DNA of 64,000 nucleotides from Paracoccus sp. N5 (GCF_000371965.1 NZ_AQUO01000003.1:124001-188000), one strand, 5' to 3'; counted from the stretch's first letter, positions 1-10,843 are shown. Translations and numbers: made by a program. The notes: generated by a model from the sequence alone, not told the origin.

Positions 1-1076
1 TTGTCGGTGTGCTTGCGATGGATCAGGCCGATCATCCCGGCCTTGGACAGCTCGGCCTCGCGCCGGTCCGTGATCGACACCTCGGTCGGGCATTTCAGAT
101 CCTTGGACCCGTCGCCGGTGTCGAAATTATGCGTGGGCAGGTTCAGCACCTCGCCGCCCGACTGCACGCCGCGGATCTGCACGGTCCAGCCGTGTTCCTT
201 GTGCGCGCGGTTGATGTTCACCGCCAGCGCATGGGCGGCATTCATCCAGGAATATTTCTGACCGGCGTGGCCGTCGGTCTCTTCCTCGAAGTTGAATTCC
301 TCGACCACGGAATTCGAGTTTTGGCCGTAGGGCTCGCGCGCCAGAACGCGCGGCATGGTCAGCGCGACATAGCGCGAATTCTCGCTGTCGCGCAGCCCGT
401 TCCAGGCGGCGTAATCTGGCGTGTCGAAGATTTCCGACAGGTCGGGCGGCGTGCCGAGCTCGGTCCAGCTGTCCATGCCCAGAAGCTCGGGCGCGGCGGC
501 CGAGATGAAGGGCGCATGCGCCGCGGCGGCGATCTTGGACATATCGCGCAGCAGCGCCACATCGGCCGTCGAATGGTCGAAGTAGAAGTCGCCGATCAGC
601 GCGCCGAAGGGCTTGCCGCCCAGGGTGCCGAATTCGGCCTCGTAGACGCGCATGTTCAGCGGCGACTTGTCCCATTTGGCGCCGGGATAGCGCCGGAACA
701 TCTGCTGCAGTTCCTTCTTCGAGACGTTCATCACCTTCACGCGCAGCGAGGCGTCGGTCTCGGAGTGGTTGATGGTATAGGCTAGCCCGCGCCACGACGA
801 TTCCAGCTTCTGGAATTCCTCGTTGTGGATGACCTCGTTCAGCTGCTCGGTCAGCTTCTGGTCCAGCTTCGACAGCATCGCGTCGATGGTGTCGATCACG
901 TCCTCGGCGATCAGGGTCTCGTCGTCCAGCGCCTCGCGCACCAGCGCGACCACGGCATTGTCGACCTCTTTCGCGGCGATGTCGGTGCGCGGCTTGATGG
1001 TCTGCTTCAGGATGTCCGAGAATTCGTCAAGGCCGGTCAGGCTGCCTGCGGCCTCGGCCTGCTGTTTCTGCGCCAT
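1..1076 (-). CDS. tssC: Type VI secretion sheath large subunit TssC (partial, C-terminus beyond window)
   Basis: TssC pairs with TssB to build the contractile sheath that drives the type VI needle in the cytoplasm. About 358 N-terminal residues of the usual ~500 are visible; the gene runs off the left edge. The N-terminus is the typical acidic, helical TssC start, followed by conserved stretches such as LNMRVYEAEFGTLGGKPFG and a DFYFDHS motif. The ATG at 1076 overlaps the tssB stop (TGATG), so the two are translationally coupled, as sheath subunits usually are. No frameshift is seen in the visible part. Identification is firm; completeness cannot be judged. Confidence 0.95.
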   Translation of the reverse strand, partial: MAQKQQAEAAGSLTGLDEFSDILKQTIKPRTDIAAKEVDNAVVALVREALDDETLIAEDVIDTIDAMLSKLDQKLTEQLNEVIHNEEFQKLESSWRGLAYTINHSETDASLRVKVMNVSKKELQQMFRRYPGAKWDKSPLNMRVYEAEFGTLGGKPFGALIGDFYFDHSTADVALLRDMSKIAAAAHAPFISAAAPELLGMDSWTELGTPPDLSEIFDTPDYAAWNGLRDSENSRYVALTMPRVLAREPYGQNSNSVVEEFNFEEETDGHAGQKYSWMNAAHALAVNINRAHKEHGWTVQIRGVQSGGEVLNLPTHNFDTGDGSKDLKCPTEVSITDRREAELSKAGMIGLIHRKHTD

Positions 1077-1594
1077 CAGTTATCCTCTTCCTCGGCCGAT
1101 TTCGACGTCTCGCGCTCGGCCAGGGCGGCCATCAGTTCGGGGTCGTTCAGAAGCTTGCGGATCTGCTCCTGCGCCTTGGGCTTCGAGTTCATGTAGCGTT
1201 GCAGGTTCGCCAGGTGCTGACGCGCCTCCAGCAGCTTCTTCAGCGCCGGGATCTGGCGCGCGACGGCGGCCGGGTTGAAGTCGTCCATGCTTTCGAAGGT
1301 CAGCGAGACGCCCAGCCGGCCCTCGCCGCCCAGCTTGTTCTGGACGTTGAAGCTGGCGCCGGGGGCCACGCTCTTCATGTAGTCGTCCAGCGTCGCGGCG
1401 GTCACATCGACGAAGTCGCGCTCTTCCATCTCGGGTTTCTCGACCTCGGAGGCATTGCCCGACAGGTCGGCCATGACGCCCATGACGAAGGGCAGCTCGA
1501 CCATCTTCTCGCTGTCATAGGGGTCTTCGTAGGAAATATTCACCCGAGGCGGGCGGTTGCGCTTGATAAAATCGGTCGCCTTGTCCGAAGCCAT
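1076..1594 (-). CDS. tssB: Type VI secretion sheath small subunit TssB
   Basis: A 172-residue protein of normal TssB length. It carries the family hallmarks: an N-terminal NRPPRVNISYEDPY segment, the ELPFVMGVMADLSG strand, and the FNPAAVARQIPALKKLLEAR helix region that binds TssC. It forms the sheath protomer with TssC and is recycled by ClpV. It lies 67 bp downstream of tssA and overlaps tssC by one base. The acidic C-terminal tail (SAEEEDN) is typical. Confidence is high from motif content and from the tssA-tssB-tssC order. Confidence 0.96.
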   Translation of the reverse strand: MASDKATDFIKRNRPPRVNISYEDPYDSEKMVELPFVMGVMADLSGNASEVEKPEMEERDFVDVTAATLDDYMKSVAPGASFNVQNKLGGEGRLGVSLTFESMDDFNPAAVARQIPALKKLLEARQHLANLQRYMNSKPKAQEQIRKLLNDPELMAALAERETSKSAEEEDN

Positions 1595-1661
1595 CAGATC
1601 AATCCTCCATTGCGCAAGGCAAACTGTAAAACACCCGGCGAGTCAATTCCGCAAAACTGCC

Positions 1662-2972
1662 CTAAGTTTCCCCGCCGGAACCCGCCTGGGCAAGCAATTC
1701 CGCCACGATGGCGTCAAAACGCTTGTGCAGCATGTCACGCGCCTTGGCCAGAAGCAACGGCACCGGGCTGGCCGGTTCGTGGGCGGCGAAATAGCCCTCG
1801 ACGCCTTGCAGCGTGGCGACCAGATCGGCGCGGCGGGCGATCGGCGGCGGCGCGGCGGGCGTGGGCGTGACCGCGGGGCGGCCTTCCAGCCCGGCCTGGG
1901 TCAGCGCCTTCAGCCGCTCCATCGGCAGGGCGAAGGGCGTGCCCTGACCGATGCGCAGCACGGCGGCGCCGGCCTGCTGCGGCATCAGCATCTCCAGCGC
2001 CTCGACCAGCGGGCGGCCGATCAGCGCGCGCGCCTGCGCGACCAGCATCAGCGCCGGGGAAGAAGGCTCCTGCACGGCCAGCCAGGCGCGCGCCGCGTCC
2101 AGCGCCGCCTCGGCCGCGGCGCGGTCGGGGACCGGGCGCTCGCTTGCCGGAGGGGCGGGCAGCGGCGCCGGCGCATCGGCGACGGTCGGGTCCGCGGCGG
2201 GAACGGGCGCTTCGGCTTCGGCCGCGGCCTGCCAGGGCGGCAGCTCGGGCCGGGCGGCGGCGATCATGCCCTGCATCTCGGCCGCCGCATCGCGCAGCGC
2301 GGCCAGATCGGGGCGGAAGCCCTGCCCCGCCGCCAGCGCCGCGATGCGGTGCAGCGCGTCCAGCAGCCGCGACAGCCGTTCGTGCACCTGCGTCACCGCG
2401 CGCAGATTGGCGTCCGAACGCAGCGCGCCCAGGAAGTCCGAGCCCGCCAGGTCCTGTTCGGATTCGCGCGGGCTGGCCTTGCCGGTCACCACCATATAGC
2501 GACGCAACGTCACTTCGCCGTTCGGCACCACCGACAGGTGCATGAGCGGCATCACCGCGGTCGCCTGGGCGTTCAGCGCCTCGATGGCGGCGCGGCGCGC
2601 GCTGCCCTGCGGGTGCAGATCATGCGGCCATTGCGCCAGAGCTGCCGCCATGTCCTCGACCGTGGCGGTGAAATCCTCGAGCCGCCCGGCCAGGATCTGG
2701 AACCGCGCCAAGAGGCTCAGCAGCCGCAGGTCGCGCGACCGCGCCAGCAGCGCCCGGATCGCCGCCGCCTCGGCCCCCAGATCGACCGAGCGCGGGTCAA
2801 ACAGCCGGTCCTCGCGCCGGTCGCCGGGATTGCCGGGGATGAAGTAACGCTCGGGCAGGCGCGATTCCGCCTCGTAGTAATAGTCGAGGAAGGCGTCGTC
2901 CTCCTGCGCCTCCAGGTCGGGACCGCAGGGCGGCTCGTTGGCCAGGGGTTCCAGCACGTTGAAATCAGCCAA
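1662..2972 (-). CDS. tssA: Type VI secretion baseplate/sheath assembly protein TssA (ImpA N-terminal domain)
   Basis: A 436-residue protein. Its first ~130 residues match the ImpA-N domain (PCGPDLEAQEDDAFLDYYYEA near the start, then a DLRLLSLLARFQILAG helix). The middle is alanine/proline-rich. The C-terminus has an EPASPVPLLLAKARDMLHKR element typical of TssA proteins that cap sheath growth. A similar EPSSPALMLVAQARALIGRP element sits about 100 residues earlier, so the C-terminal module looks duplicated. It is the third gene of the minus-strand T6SS operon, 15 bp after the FHA gene. Function is inferred from family: it coordinates baseplate docking and tail polymerisation. Confidence 0.9.
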   Translation of the reverse strand: MADFNVLEPLANEPPCGPDLEAQEDDAFLDYYYEAESRLPERYFIPGNPGDRREDRLFDPRSVDLGAEAAAIRALLARSRDLRLLSLLARFQILAGRLEDFTATVEDMAAALAQWPHDLHPQGSARRAAIEALNAQATAVMPLMHLSVVPNGEVTLRRYMVVTGKASPRESEQDLAGSDFLGALRSDANLRAVTQVHERLSRLLDALHRIAALAAGQGFRPDLAALRDAAAEMQGMIAAARPELPPWQAAAEAEAPVPAADPTVADAPAPLPAPPASERPVPDRAAAEAALDAARAWLAVQEPSSPALMLVAQARALIGRPLVEALEMLMPQQAGAAVLRIGQGTPFALPMERLKALTQAGLEGRPAVTPTPAAPPPIARRADLVATLQGVEGYFAAHEPASPVPLLLAKARDMLHKRFDAIVAELLAQAGSGGET

Positions 2973-2987
2973 ATCGAAATCCTCTCG

Positions 2988-4136
2988 TCACGGCGCGCCC
3001 CCGCCAGGTCCGCCGTCATGGGCCTTGCGATAGGCCTCGGCGAACAGGCGCAGGAATTCGTCCAGGATGCCGTTCTCGCTGGCGGTGCGGGCGTCCCAGC
3101 GCGCGACATATTCGTCCCAGGCCTTGGCCTTGCGGTTGCCCATCAGCCCGCCGCCCTTGACCTCGCCCTCGATCCGCTCGGGCGCGAGATCGCCGACCAG
3201 GCCCAGCAGCGCCGGTTGCAGCGCGGCGAAAAGCGCGGTCTGGTGGCGGCGCAGGTCGCCAAGCGCCGCGTCGAAACCGGCGGCGCCGGTCAGGAAGCCG
3301 GCGCGCGGGCGCAGGAACAGCGCCTCCAGCGCCTCGCCGGCATCGGGCAGGAATTTCAGCGGGTTGTTGTCGCTGGCGCCGCGCATGGTGCGCTCGGCCG
3401 AGCGGGTGAAATGCCGCGCCGCCGCCCGGTCCTGCAACCCGGCCATGACCTGGCCCGCGACGGCGCTCAGGGCCTGGCCAAGCGCGCGGGCCAGATCCTC
3501 GGCCGCGACATTGCGCGCCAGGTCGGGCGACAGGCCCGCGCCCTCGCAAAAGGCGCGCAGCACGGCGGACGGATCCTCGGCCGGGGGCGCAGGGGCCGGG
3601 ACGGGCGCCATCGGCGCGGGGGCCGCTTCGGGCGGCGGGCTGGGAAAGGCCATGAAGTCGCTGGCGAAATCCGGGCCGCGCCGGATCTCGGAGGGCGGCG
3701 TCACGTCGATGGGCGCGGGTGCCGGGGCCAGCGCCCAGGGATCGTCGACCACCGGCTCGTCCACCGGGCTGTCCACGCGATGCTCGGGCAGCGAGCCCGG
3801 CGTCATCGGCGCCGCGGCCGGCTGGTCGAACAGCGCCACGATGACATATTGCCCGACCTGGAAGCGGTCGCCGTGGCGCAGGACATGCGCCCCGTCCAGC
3901 CGGTGGCGATGGCCTTGCAGGAAGGTGCCGTTGGTCGAGCGGTCGCGCAGCAGCCAGCGCCCCTCCTCGAACCCCACGTCGAAATGATGGCCCGAGATGT
4001 GGCGGCTGGCGTCGGGCAGCACCCAGTCCATGCCCGAGCGGCGCCCGACCTGAAGCCCGCGCTGCGGCACGGCGACGCTGACCGGGCCGCCGTCGTCCAG
4101 CACATGGAAGTTCTCGATTTGCAGGGTCAGGGTCAT
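2988..4136 (-). CDS. tagH: FHA-domain T6SS protein (TagH/ImpI type)
   Basis: A 382-residue protein with a clear N-terminal forkhead-associated domain (about residues 5-100): the glycine-arginine turn (VGRRSG), the SRHISGHHF loop and the RDRSTNGTFLQG signature that reads phosphothreonine. A proline/alanine-rich linker (about 120-195) leads to a helical C-terminal domain like that of type VI FHA proteins. In other systems such proteins are phosphorylated by PpkA and switch secretion on. No kinase or phosphatase gene is visible here; they could lie beyond the left edge. It follows the upstream gene by 6 bp, so it is in the same operon. Confidence 0.88.
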   Translation of the reverse strand: MTLTLQIENFHVLDDGGPVSVAVPQRGLQVGRRSGMDWVLPDASRHISGHHFDVGFEEGRWLLRDRSTNGTFLQGHRHRLDGAHVLRHGDRFQVGQYVIVALFDQPAAAPMTPGSLPEHRVDSPVDEPVVDDPWALAPAPAPIDVTPPSEIRRGPDFASDFMAFPSPPPEAAPAPMAPVPAPAPPAEDPSAVLRAFCEGAGLSPDLARNVAAEDLARALGQALSAVAGQVMAGLQDRAAARHFTRSAERTMRGASDNNPLKFLPDAGEALEALFLRPRAGFLTGAAGFDAALGDLRRHQTALFAALQPALLGLVGDLAPERIEGEVKGGGLMGNRKAKAWDEYVARWDARTASENGILDEFLRLFAEAYRKAHDGGPGGGAP

Positions 4137-4142
4137 GTCTTG

Positions 4143-4727
4143 TCAATAGGCACGAAACAGCGCCTCGGCCATATCCAGGAATCGCGCAAGATAGAACGAC
4201 CGCCGCGACAGGTCCGCCCGCGCCAGGCAGGACAGCACCGCGCTGTTCAGCGCCACCGGCGCCTTGTGCGGGGCCGAGCGTTCGGGGTCGTTCGGCGCCG
4301 GCGTGCCCGTGGACCAGCCCACCGCCAGCGCCAGCAGGACCGAGGGGCTGCGCGTCGGCGCCCAAAGCGCCGCGCGCATGATCTCGTGCCGCTGCCGGGT
4401 CGTGGGCTGCGCCAGCCAGGCGGCGATCTGCTGCATCGCCGGGCGCTCCTGCGGTTGCAGGTGGTCGGCCATCAGCCGCAGGCATTCATAGCCCCAGCCC
4501 GCCGCCACGCTGGGCAGGGCGGCGAAGGCGGTGAAGGTCACGGCCTCTTCCGGCGTGGTCGAGGCGCGCAGCCGGTGCAGGAAGGCCAGCCCCTCCTCGG
4601 CCGCGCGCGGGCGCAGCTTGACCAGCTCGGCCAGCTGCGGGATCTCGGCGAACAGCGCCGACGGCGGCGCCTCCCGCAGCATCCGCCGGGGAGGCTTGGT
4701 CTTTTCATCCGCCGCGCTTGCGTCCAT
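4143..4727 (-). CDS. T6SS-associated protein, DUF6931-like
   Basis: A 194-residue helical, cytoplasmic-looking protein without signal peptide or membrane segment. It reads as a run of HEAT-like helices (for example VTFTAFAALPSVAAGWGYEC and LQPQERPAMQQIAAWLAQP). It resembles small proteins found next to FHA genes in alphaproteobacterial T6SS clusters (DUF6931). That family name is from memory and needs a profile search. It is the first gene of the operon, 65 bp downstream of the yjfF stop, so the T6SS promoter must lie in that short gap or transcription reads through. Function is unknown; operon position suggests a T6SS accessory or regulatory role. Confidence 0.7.
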   Translation of the reverse strand: MDASAADEKTKPPRRMLREAPPSALFAEIPQLAELVKLRPRAAEEGLAFLHRLRASTTPEEAVTFTAFAALPSVAAGWGYECLRLMADHLQPQERPAMQQIAAWLAQPTTRQRHEIMRAALWAPTRSPSVLLALAVGWSTGTPAPNDPERSAPHKAPVALNSAVLSCLARADLSRRSFYLARFLDMAEALFRAY

Positions 4728-4792
4728 TCCGCCGTCTCATCGCTGCCCGCGCCGACTATGAAAGCAGCGGACGGGAACCGCAAGTTTCGCGA

Positions 4793-5755
4793 TCACGCCA
4801 GACGGGATTGCGACAGTTTCAGCAGCCCCTTCTGCAGCAGGATGAACACCAGCAGCAGCACGCCGATGACGATCTTGGTCCACCAGCTCGACAGCGTGCC
4901 GTCGAAGACGATGTAGGTCTGGATCAGCCCCATGGTCAGCACGCCGACCAGCGTGCCGAACATATAGCCCGCGCCCCCGGTCAGCAGCGTGCCGCCGATC
5001 ACCACCGCCGCGATGGCGGTCAGCTCCGTCCCCACCGTCGCCAGCGAATAGCCCGAGCCGGTATAGATCGAGAACACGATCCCCGACAGTCCCGCCATCA
5101 GCCCGGAAAACGCATAGACCAGCATGGTCGTGCGCCCCTGCCGCACACCCATCAGCCGCGCCGTGGCCTCGCCGCCGCCAAGCGCATAGACGGATGCGCC
5201 GAAGCGGGTCTTGTGGGCGACGACCATGCCCGCCAGCACGGTCAGCAGCATGACGACCCCGATCAGCGTCAGCCGGCCCTTGCCCGGCATCAGCCAATAG
5301 GCCGATTGCAGGGTCTTGTAGAAGGGATGCGCGATCGGCACCGAGTCGATCGACAGCATATAGGCCGCGCCGCGCGCCAGGAACATGCCGGCCAGCGTGA
5401 CGATGAAGGCGGGCATGGCCAGCCGGTCGATCAAAAAGCCCATGGCCGCGCCGAAAGCCGTGGTCAGCGCCAGCAGCAGGGCAAAGACCACCAGCGGGTG
5501 CAGTGACGTCTCGCGCAGGATCACGGCGATGAAGACGCCGGAAAAGGCGATGACGCTGCCCACCGACAGGTCGATGCCGCCCGACAGGATCACCAGCGTC
5601 ATGCCGACCGCGACGATGCCCAGATAGGCATTGTCGGTCAGCAGGTTGCCCACCACCCGCGTGGACAGGATGTTCGAGAATTGCAGCCAGCACAGCAGGT
5701 AAGCCAGCAGGAAGATCACGACGGTCGCGTAAAGCGGCAGGGCGCGGGTGTTCAT
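4793..5755 (-). CDS. yjfF: Sugar (furanose) ABC transporter permease YjfF
   Basis: A 320-residue inner-membrane permease of the BPD_transp_2 family with about nine hydrophobic segments. The conserved core VAVGMTLVILSGGIDLSVGS marks sugar ABC permeases of the RbsC/YtfT group. I chose the ATG at 5755 (MNTRALPLY), which overlaps the ytfT stop as ATGA; an upstream in-frame start would add 22 charged residues with no membrane character. It is the last gene of the ytfQ-ytfR-ytfT-yjfF set. In E. coli this set imports galactofuranose; here the neighbouring pentose-acid enzymes suggest an aldopentose such as L-arabinose. Confidence 0.9.
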   Translation of the reverse strand: MNTRALPLYATVVIFLLAYLLCWLQFSNILSTRVVGNLLTDNAYLGIVAVGMTLVILSGGIDLSVGSVIAFSGVFIAVILRETSLHPLVVFALLLALTTAFGAAMGFLIDRLAMPAFIVTLAGMFLARGAAYMLSIDSVPIAHPFYKTLQSAYWLMPGKGRLTLIGVVMLLTVLAGMVVAHKTRFGASVYALGGGEATARLMGVRQGRTTMLVYAFSGLMAGLSGIVFSIYTGSGYSLATVGTELTAIAAVVIGGTLLTGGAGYMFGTLVGVLTMGLIQTYIVFDGTLSSWWTKIVIGVLLLVFILLQKGLLKLSQSRLA

Positions 5756-6767
5756 TTCGCGGCTCCTCGGTGCAGCGCGGCCTCGCGGCTGGCGCGGTGG
5801 CTGTCGCGCCAGATCCGCCATTCCCCGGCGATGCGCGGCGATTGCAGCACCAGGATCACCAGCACCAGCCCGGCCTTGAGGACCAGGTTGTATTCGGACG
5901 GGAACCCGGCCAGCAGGATGCCGGTGTCGATGGTCTGGATGATCAGCGCGCCCAAGAGCGAGGCGATGATCGAGAACCGCCCGCCCAGCAGCGAATTGCC
6001 GCCGATCACCACGGCGAGGATGGCGTCAAGCTCCAGCCACAGCCCGGCGTTGTTGGCATCGGCGCCGCGGATGTCGGCGGTGACGACGATCCCGGCCAGC
6101 GCCGCGCAAAGCCCCGAGACGACATAGACCGCGATCAGCAGCACTGTGGCGTTCACCCCGGCCAGGGCGCTGGCGCGGCGGTTGATGCCGATGGATTCGA
6201 CCAGCAGGCCAAGCGCGCTGCGCCGCATCAGCGCCGCCATGCCCAGGCCGCAGGCCAGCCACAGCCAGGCCGGCACCGGCAGGCCCAAGAGGCTGCCCGA
6301 GCCGAAGAAGGCGAAGCCCGCGTCGGTGAAGGTCAGGATGCGCCCTTCGGTAATGAGCTGGGCGATGCCGCGCCCCATGGTCATCAGGATCAGCGTCGCG
6401 ACGAAGGGCTGGATGCCGACCACGGCGACCAGGAGCCCGTTCCACAGCCCCGCGAGCGCACCAGCGGCCAAGGCCAGCAGCAGCGCCGGCCCCAGCCCCC
6501 AGCCGCCGGCCACGGCCGAGGCGGCGACCGCGCCGCAGATCGCCATGGTGGTGCCGACCGACAGGTCGATGCCGCGCGTGGCGATGACCAGCGTCATGCC
6601 CGTGGCCAGCAGCGCCACCGGCGCGCCGCGCTTCAGCACGTCGATCATCGGCCCGACCAGCCGGTCGCCGCTGATGCCGATCTTCAGGAAACCCGGATAG
6701 AACACCGTCACCAGCGCCACCAGCAGCGCCAGCGCCACCAGTTGCGGGGCAATGCGTTTCAGCAGGG

Positions 6768-6771
<4 letters not shown>
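5752..6771 (-). CDS. ytfT: Sugar (furanose) ABC transporter permease YtfT
   Basis: A 339-residue polytopic permease paired with YjfF. It has the ATGMTLVIATRGIDLSVGTT signature of the family and a GRFSIIASLLGALIIQTIDT region near the C-terminus typical of YtfT. It overlaps both neighbours by 4 bp (ATGA junctions), indicating coupled translation with ytfR and yjfF. Two different permeases plus one double ATPase is the known YtfQRT-YjfF architecture. The C-terminal tail is basic and cytoplasmic. Confidence 0.9.
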
Positions 6772-8264
<1,493 letters not shown>

Positions 8265-8286
8265 CGCGCCCCTCCTTCTGCCGCTT

Positions 8287-8312
8287 GCCGGGCCGCGCAG
8301 CGGCGGCCCGGC
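8287..8312 (-). promoter_or_regulatory. Intercistronic hairpin between ytfQ and ytfR
   Basis: A perfect 10-bp inverted repeat (GCCGGGCCGC and its complement) with a 6-nt loop lies just after the ytfQ stop and before the ytfR start. No U-run follows on the minus strand, so a full terminator is unlikely. Such hairpins after substrate-binding-protein genes often protect the upstream mRNA, giving more binding protein than ATPase and permease. That role is inferred. Confidence 0.6.
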
Positions 8313-8321
8313 GCTGCGGGG

Positions 8322-9284
8322 TCAGTAGCCCAGGCCCTTGCGGCGCTCGTATTCGCCGGCGGGATCGTCGGCCTGGGTGTAGAGCTTCGACTCGGTCTGC
8401 AGGAACTTCGCCGGCTGGGTGCCGTCCTTCCAATAGGCTTCCAGCGCGTCGAAGGCCGGGCCGGCCATGTTCGGCGTCAGCTCGACGGTGGCATTCGCCT
8501 CGCCATTGGCCATGGCCTGGAACAGGTCCGGCACCCCGTCGATGGAGACGACCAGGATGTCGGTGCCCGGCTTCAGCCCGGCCTCCTTGATGGCCTGGAT
8601 GGCGCCGACCGCCATGTCGTCGTTATGGGCGTAAAGCGCGCAGATGTCCTTGCCGCCGTTCTCGGCCTGAAGAAAGCTCTCCATCACCTCCTTGCCCTGG
8701 GCGCGGGTGAAATCGCCGGTCTGGCTGCGCACGATCTTCAGGTTGTCATGCCCGGCCAGCGCGTTCTCGAAACCCTTCTTGCGGTCGATGGCGGGGCTGG
8801 ATCCGGTGGTGCCCTGCAATTCGACCACGCGGCATTCCTTGTCGCCGACGGTATCGACCAGCCATTTGCCGGCGACCTCGCCCTCATGCACCAGATTGGA
8901 CCCCACGGCGGTCAGATACAGGTCGTCCGAACTGTCCACCTGCCGGTCCAGCAGCACGACCGGGATCTCGGCCTCCTTGGCCTCTTGCAGCACGGCGTCC
9001 CAGCCGGTGGCGACGACCGGCGCCAGCAGGATCGCATCCACGCCCTGCGCGATGAAGGACCGGATTGCGGCGATCTGGTTTTCCTGCTTCTGCTGCGCGT
9101 CCGAGAATTGCAGCTTCAAGCCGCGTTCTTCGGCCTGGCTCTTGGTCAGCGTGGTCTCGGCCGCGCGCCAGCCGGATTCCGAGCCGATCTGGGAAAAGCC
9201 GACGGTTTCGCCCTCGGCCAGCGCGGCCGTGGCCGAGATCGCCAGCGCAGCAGCGGCGGCGGTGCTCATCAGGAATCGGGTCAT
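8322..9284 (-). CDS. ytfQ: Sugar ABC transporter periplasmic binding protein YtfQ
   Basis: A 320-residue periplasmic binding protein (Peripla_BP_4 family). The ATG at 9284 follows a strong GGAGGAAACC site and gives a clean signal peptide (about MTRFLMSTAAAAALAISATA, cut near ALA-E). The mature N-terminus reads TVGFSQIGSESGWR, a YtfQ hallmark, followed by SDAQQKQENQIAAIRSFIAQ, the sugar-binding hinge region. It delivers sugar to YtfT/YjfF. Binding specificity cannot be read by eye; galactofuranose is the E. coli ligand, while the adjacent arabonate-pathway genes argue for arabinose or galactose here. Confidence 0.92.
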   Translation of the reverse strand: MTRFLMSTAAAAALAISATAALAEGETVGFSQIGSESGWRAAETTLTKSQAEERGLKLQFSDAQQKQENQIAAIRSFIAQGVDAILLAPVVATGWDAVLQEAKEAEIPVVLLDRQVDSSDDLYLTAVGSNLVHEGEVAGKWLVDTVGDKECRVVELQGTTGSSPAIDRKKGFENALAGHDNLKIVRSQTGDFTRAQGKEVMESFLQAENGGKDICALYAHNDDMAVGAIQAIKEAGLKPGTDILVVSIDGVPDLFQAMANGEANATVELTPNMAGPAFDALEAYWKDGTQPAKFLQTESKLYTQADDPAGEYERRKGLGY

Positions 9285-9327
9285 GGTTTCCTCCCTGTTA
9301 TGACCGTCATGGGCGGGGCCGCTCCTC

Positions 9328-10833
9328 TCAGCCCCGCAAATCCTCCGGCAGCAATGCGTCGGGCAGGTTCTGGAAGCAGACCGGCCGCAGGAAGCGGCGG
9401 ATCGCCAGGGTGCCGACGCTGGTGGCGCCGAAATTCGTCGATGCCGGGTAAGGCCCGCCATGCACCATGGCGTCTGCGACCTCGACCCCGGTGGGCCAGC
9501 CGTTCGCCAGCACCCGGCCCGCCTTGCGCTCAAGGATCGGCATCAGCCGCCGGGCCAAGCCCAAGTCGCCGGCCTCCATCTGCAAGGTGGCGGTCAGCTG
9601 GCCGTCCAGCGCGCGGGCAAGGCCCAGCATCTCGTCGTCCGAGGTGGTGGTGACGACAAGGCCGAGCGGGCCAAAGACCTCTTCCCCCAGGTCGTGGCTG
9701 TGCAGGAAGTCCCGCGCGCTGGTCCGGTAGATGCCGGGCCGCGCATTGCGGCCCCGGCTATCCTGTTCAAGCACCGGCGTGGCATGGGCCCTGATGCGGG
9801 CCGCGCCCTCGCGATAGGCAGCGGCGATGCCCTCGGTCAGCATGACCTGTTCGGGGGCGTTCGCCAGCGCCTCGGTGGCGGCGGCGGTGAAGGCGTCGGC
9901 ATCCTCGGCGCGCAGCACCAGCAGGCCCGGATTGGTGCAGAACTGCCCGGCGCCCATGGTCAGGCTGGCGGTCCAGTCCCGCGCGATCTGCGCGCCGCGC
10001 GCCGCCAGCGCCTCCGGCAGCACGAAACAGGGGTTGATGCTGCCGAGCTCGCCGAAGAAGGGGATCGGCTCGGGCCGCGCGGCGCAGAGGTCGTAAAGCG
10101 CCCGGCCGCCGCGCAGGCTGCCGGTGAAGCCCACGGCGCGGATCAGCGGGTGTTGCACCAGCGCCGCGCCGGTCTCGTGCCGGTCGCCATGGATGAAGCC
10201 GAAGGTGCCGGCGGGCATGCCGGTGGCGCGGATGGCGGCATGGACGGCCTCGGCCACGATCTCGCCGGTGCCGGGATGGGCGGGGTGGCCCTTGACCACC
10301 ACCGGGCATCCCGCCGCCAGGGCCGAGGCGGTGTCGCCGCCCGCCGTCGAAAAGGCCAGCGGGAAGTTCGAGGCGCCGAACACCGCCACCGGCCCGATGG
10401 GGCGCTGGATCAGCCGCAAATCCGGGCGCGGCGGCTGGCGGTCGGGCAGCGCCGGATCATGGCGGCGGTCGAGGTAATCGCCCTTGCGGATATGATCCGC
10501 GAACAGCCGCAACTGGCCCACGGTGCGACCACGCTCGCCTTGCAGCCGGGCCTCGGGCAGGCCGGTTTCCTGCGTGCCGATGCGGGTGATCGCCTCGGCC
10601 CGCGCCTCGATCTCATCGGCGATGGCGTCGAGGAAAGCCGCGCGTTCGGCGCGCGCGGTCCAGCCATAGGTCCAGAACGCCTCCTCGGCCGCGGCGCAGG
10701 CCCGGTCCACCAGATCGACCGTGCCGCTGGCGAAACCATGCGCCGGGCCATGCGCGGGGGCCGAGCGGAATGTCGCTTCGCCCCCGATCCATTCGCCTGC
10801 GATCAGATGCTTGCCTTGCGGTGTCCAGTCCAT
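9328..10833 (-). CDS. 2,5-dioxovalerate (alpha-ketoglutarate semialdehyde) dehydrogenase
   Basis: A 501-residue NAD(P)-dependent aldehyde dehydrogenase. The sequence around GPVAVFGASNFPLAFSTAGG and CPVVVKGHPAHPGTGE is typical of the KGSADH branch. The catalytic glutamate lies in FFGELGSINP and the catalytic cysteine in GQFCTNPGL. It oxidises the product of AraD1 to 2-oxoglutarate, the last step of non-phosphorylative pentose oxidation. I start it at the ATG at 10833 (MDWTPQGKHLIAGEW); the frame is open further upstream but only as overlap with the next gene. It lies 10 bp downstream of the sugar 1-dehydrogenase. Confidence 0.88.
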   Translation of the reverse strand: MDWTPQGKHLIAGEWIGGEATFRSAPAHGPAHGFASGTVDLVDRACAAAEEAFWTYGWTARAERAAFLDAIADEIEARAEAITRIGTQETGLPEARLQGERGRTVGQLRLFADHIRKGDYLDRRHDPALPDRQPPRPDLRLIQRPIGPVAVFGASNFPLAFSTAGGDTASALAAGCPVVVKGHPAHPGTGEIVAEAVHAAIRATGMPAGTFGFIHGDRHETGAALVQHPLIRAVGFTGSLRGGRALYDLCAARPEPIPFFGELGSINPCFVLPEALAARGAQIARDWTASLTMGAGQFCTNPGLLVLRAEDADAFTAAATEALANAPEQVMLTEGIAAAYREGAARIRAHATPVLEQDSRGRNARPGIYRTSARDFLHSHDLGEEVFGPLGLVVTTTSDDEMLGLARALDGQLTATLQMEAGDLGLARRLMPILERKAGRVLANGWPTGVEVADAMVHGGPYPASTNFGATSVGTLAIRRFLRPVCFQNLPDALLPEDLRG

Positions 10834-10843
10834 CGGTCTTCCT

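Noticed and set aside
8322..9533. Longer ytfQ with about 80 extra N-terminal residues
   Set aside because: The extension lies over the intergenic gap and the dehydrogenase end, and would hide the signal peptide; the ATG at 9284 has a strong ribosome site.
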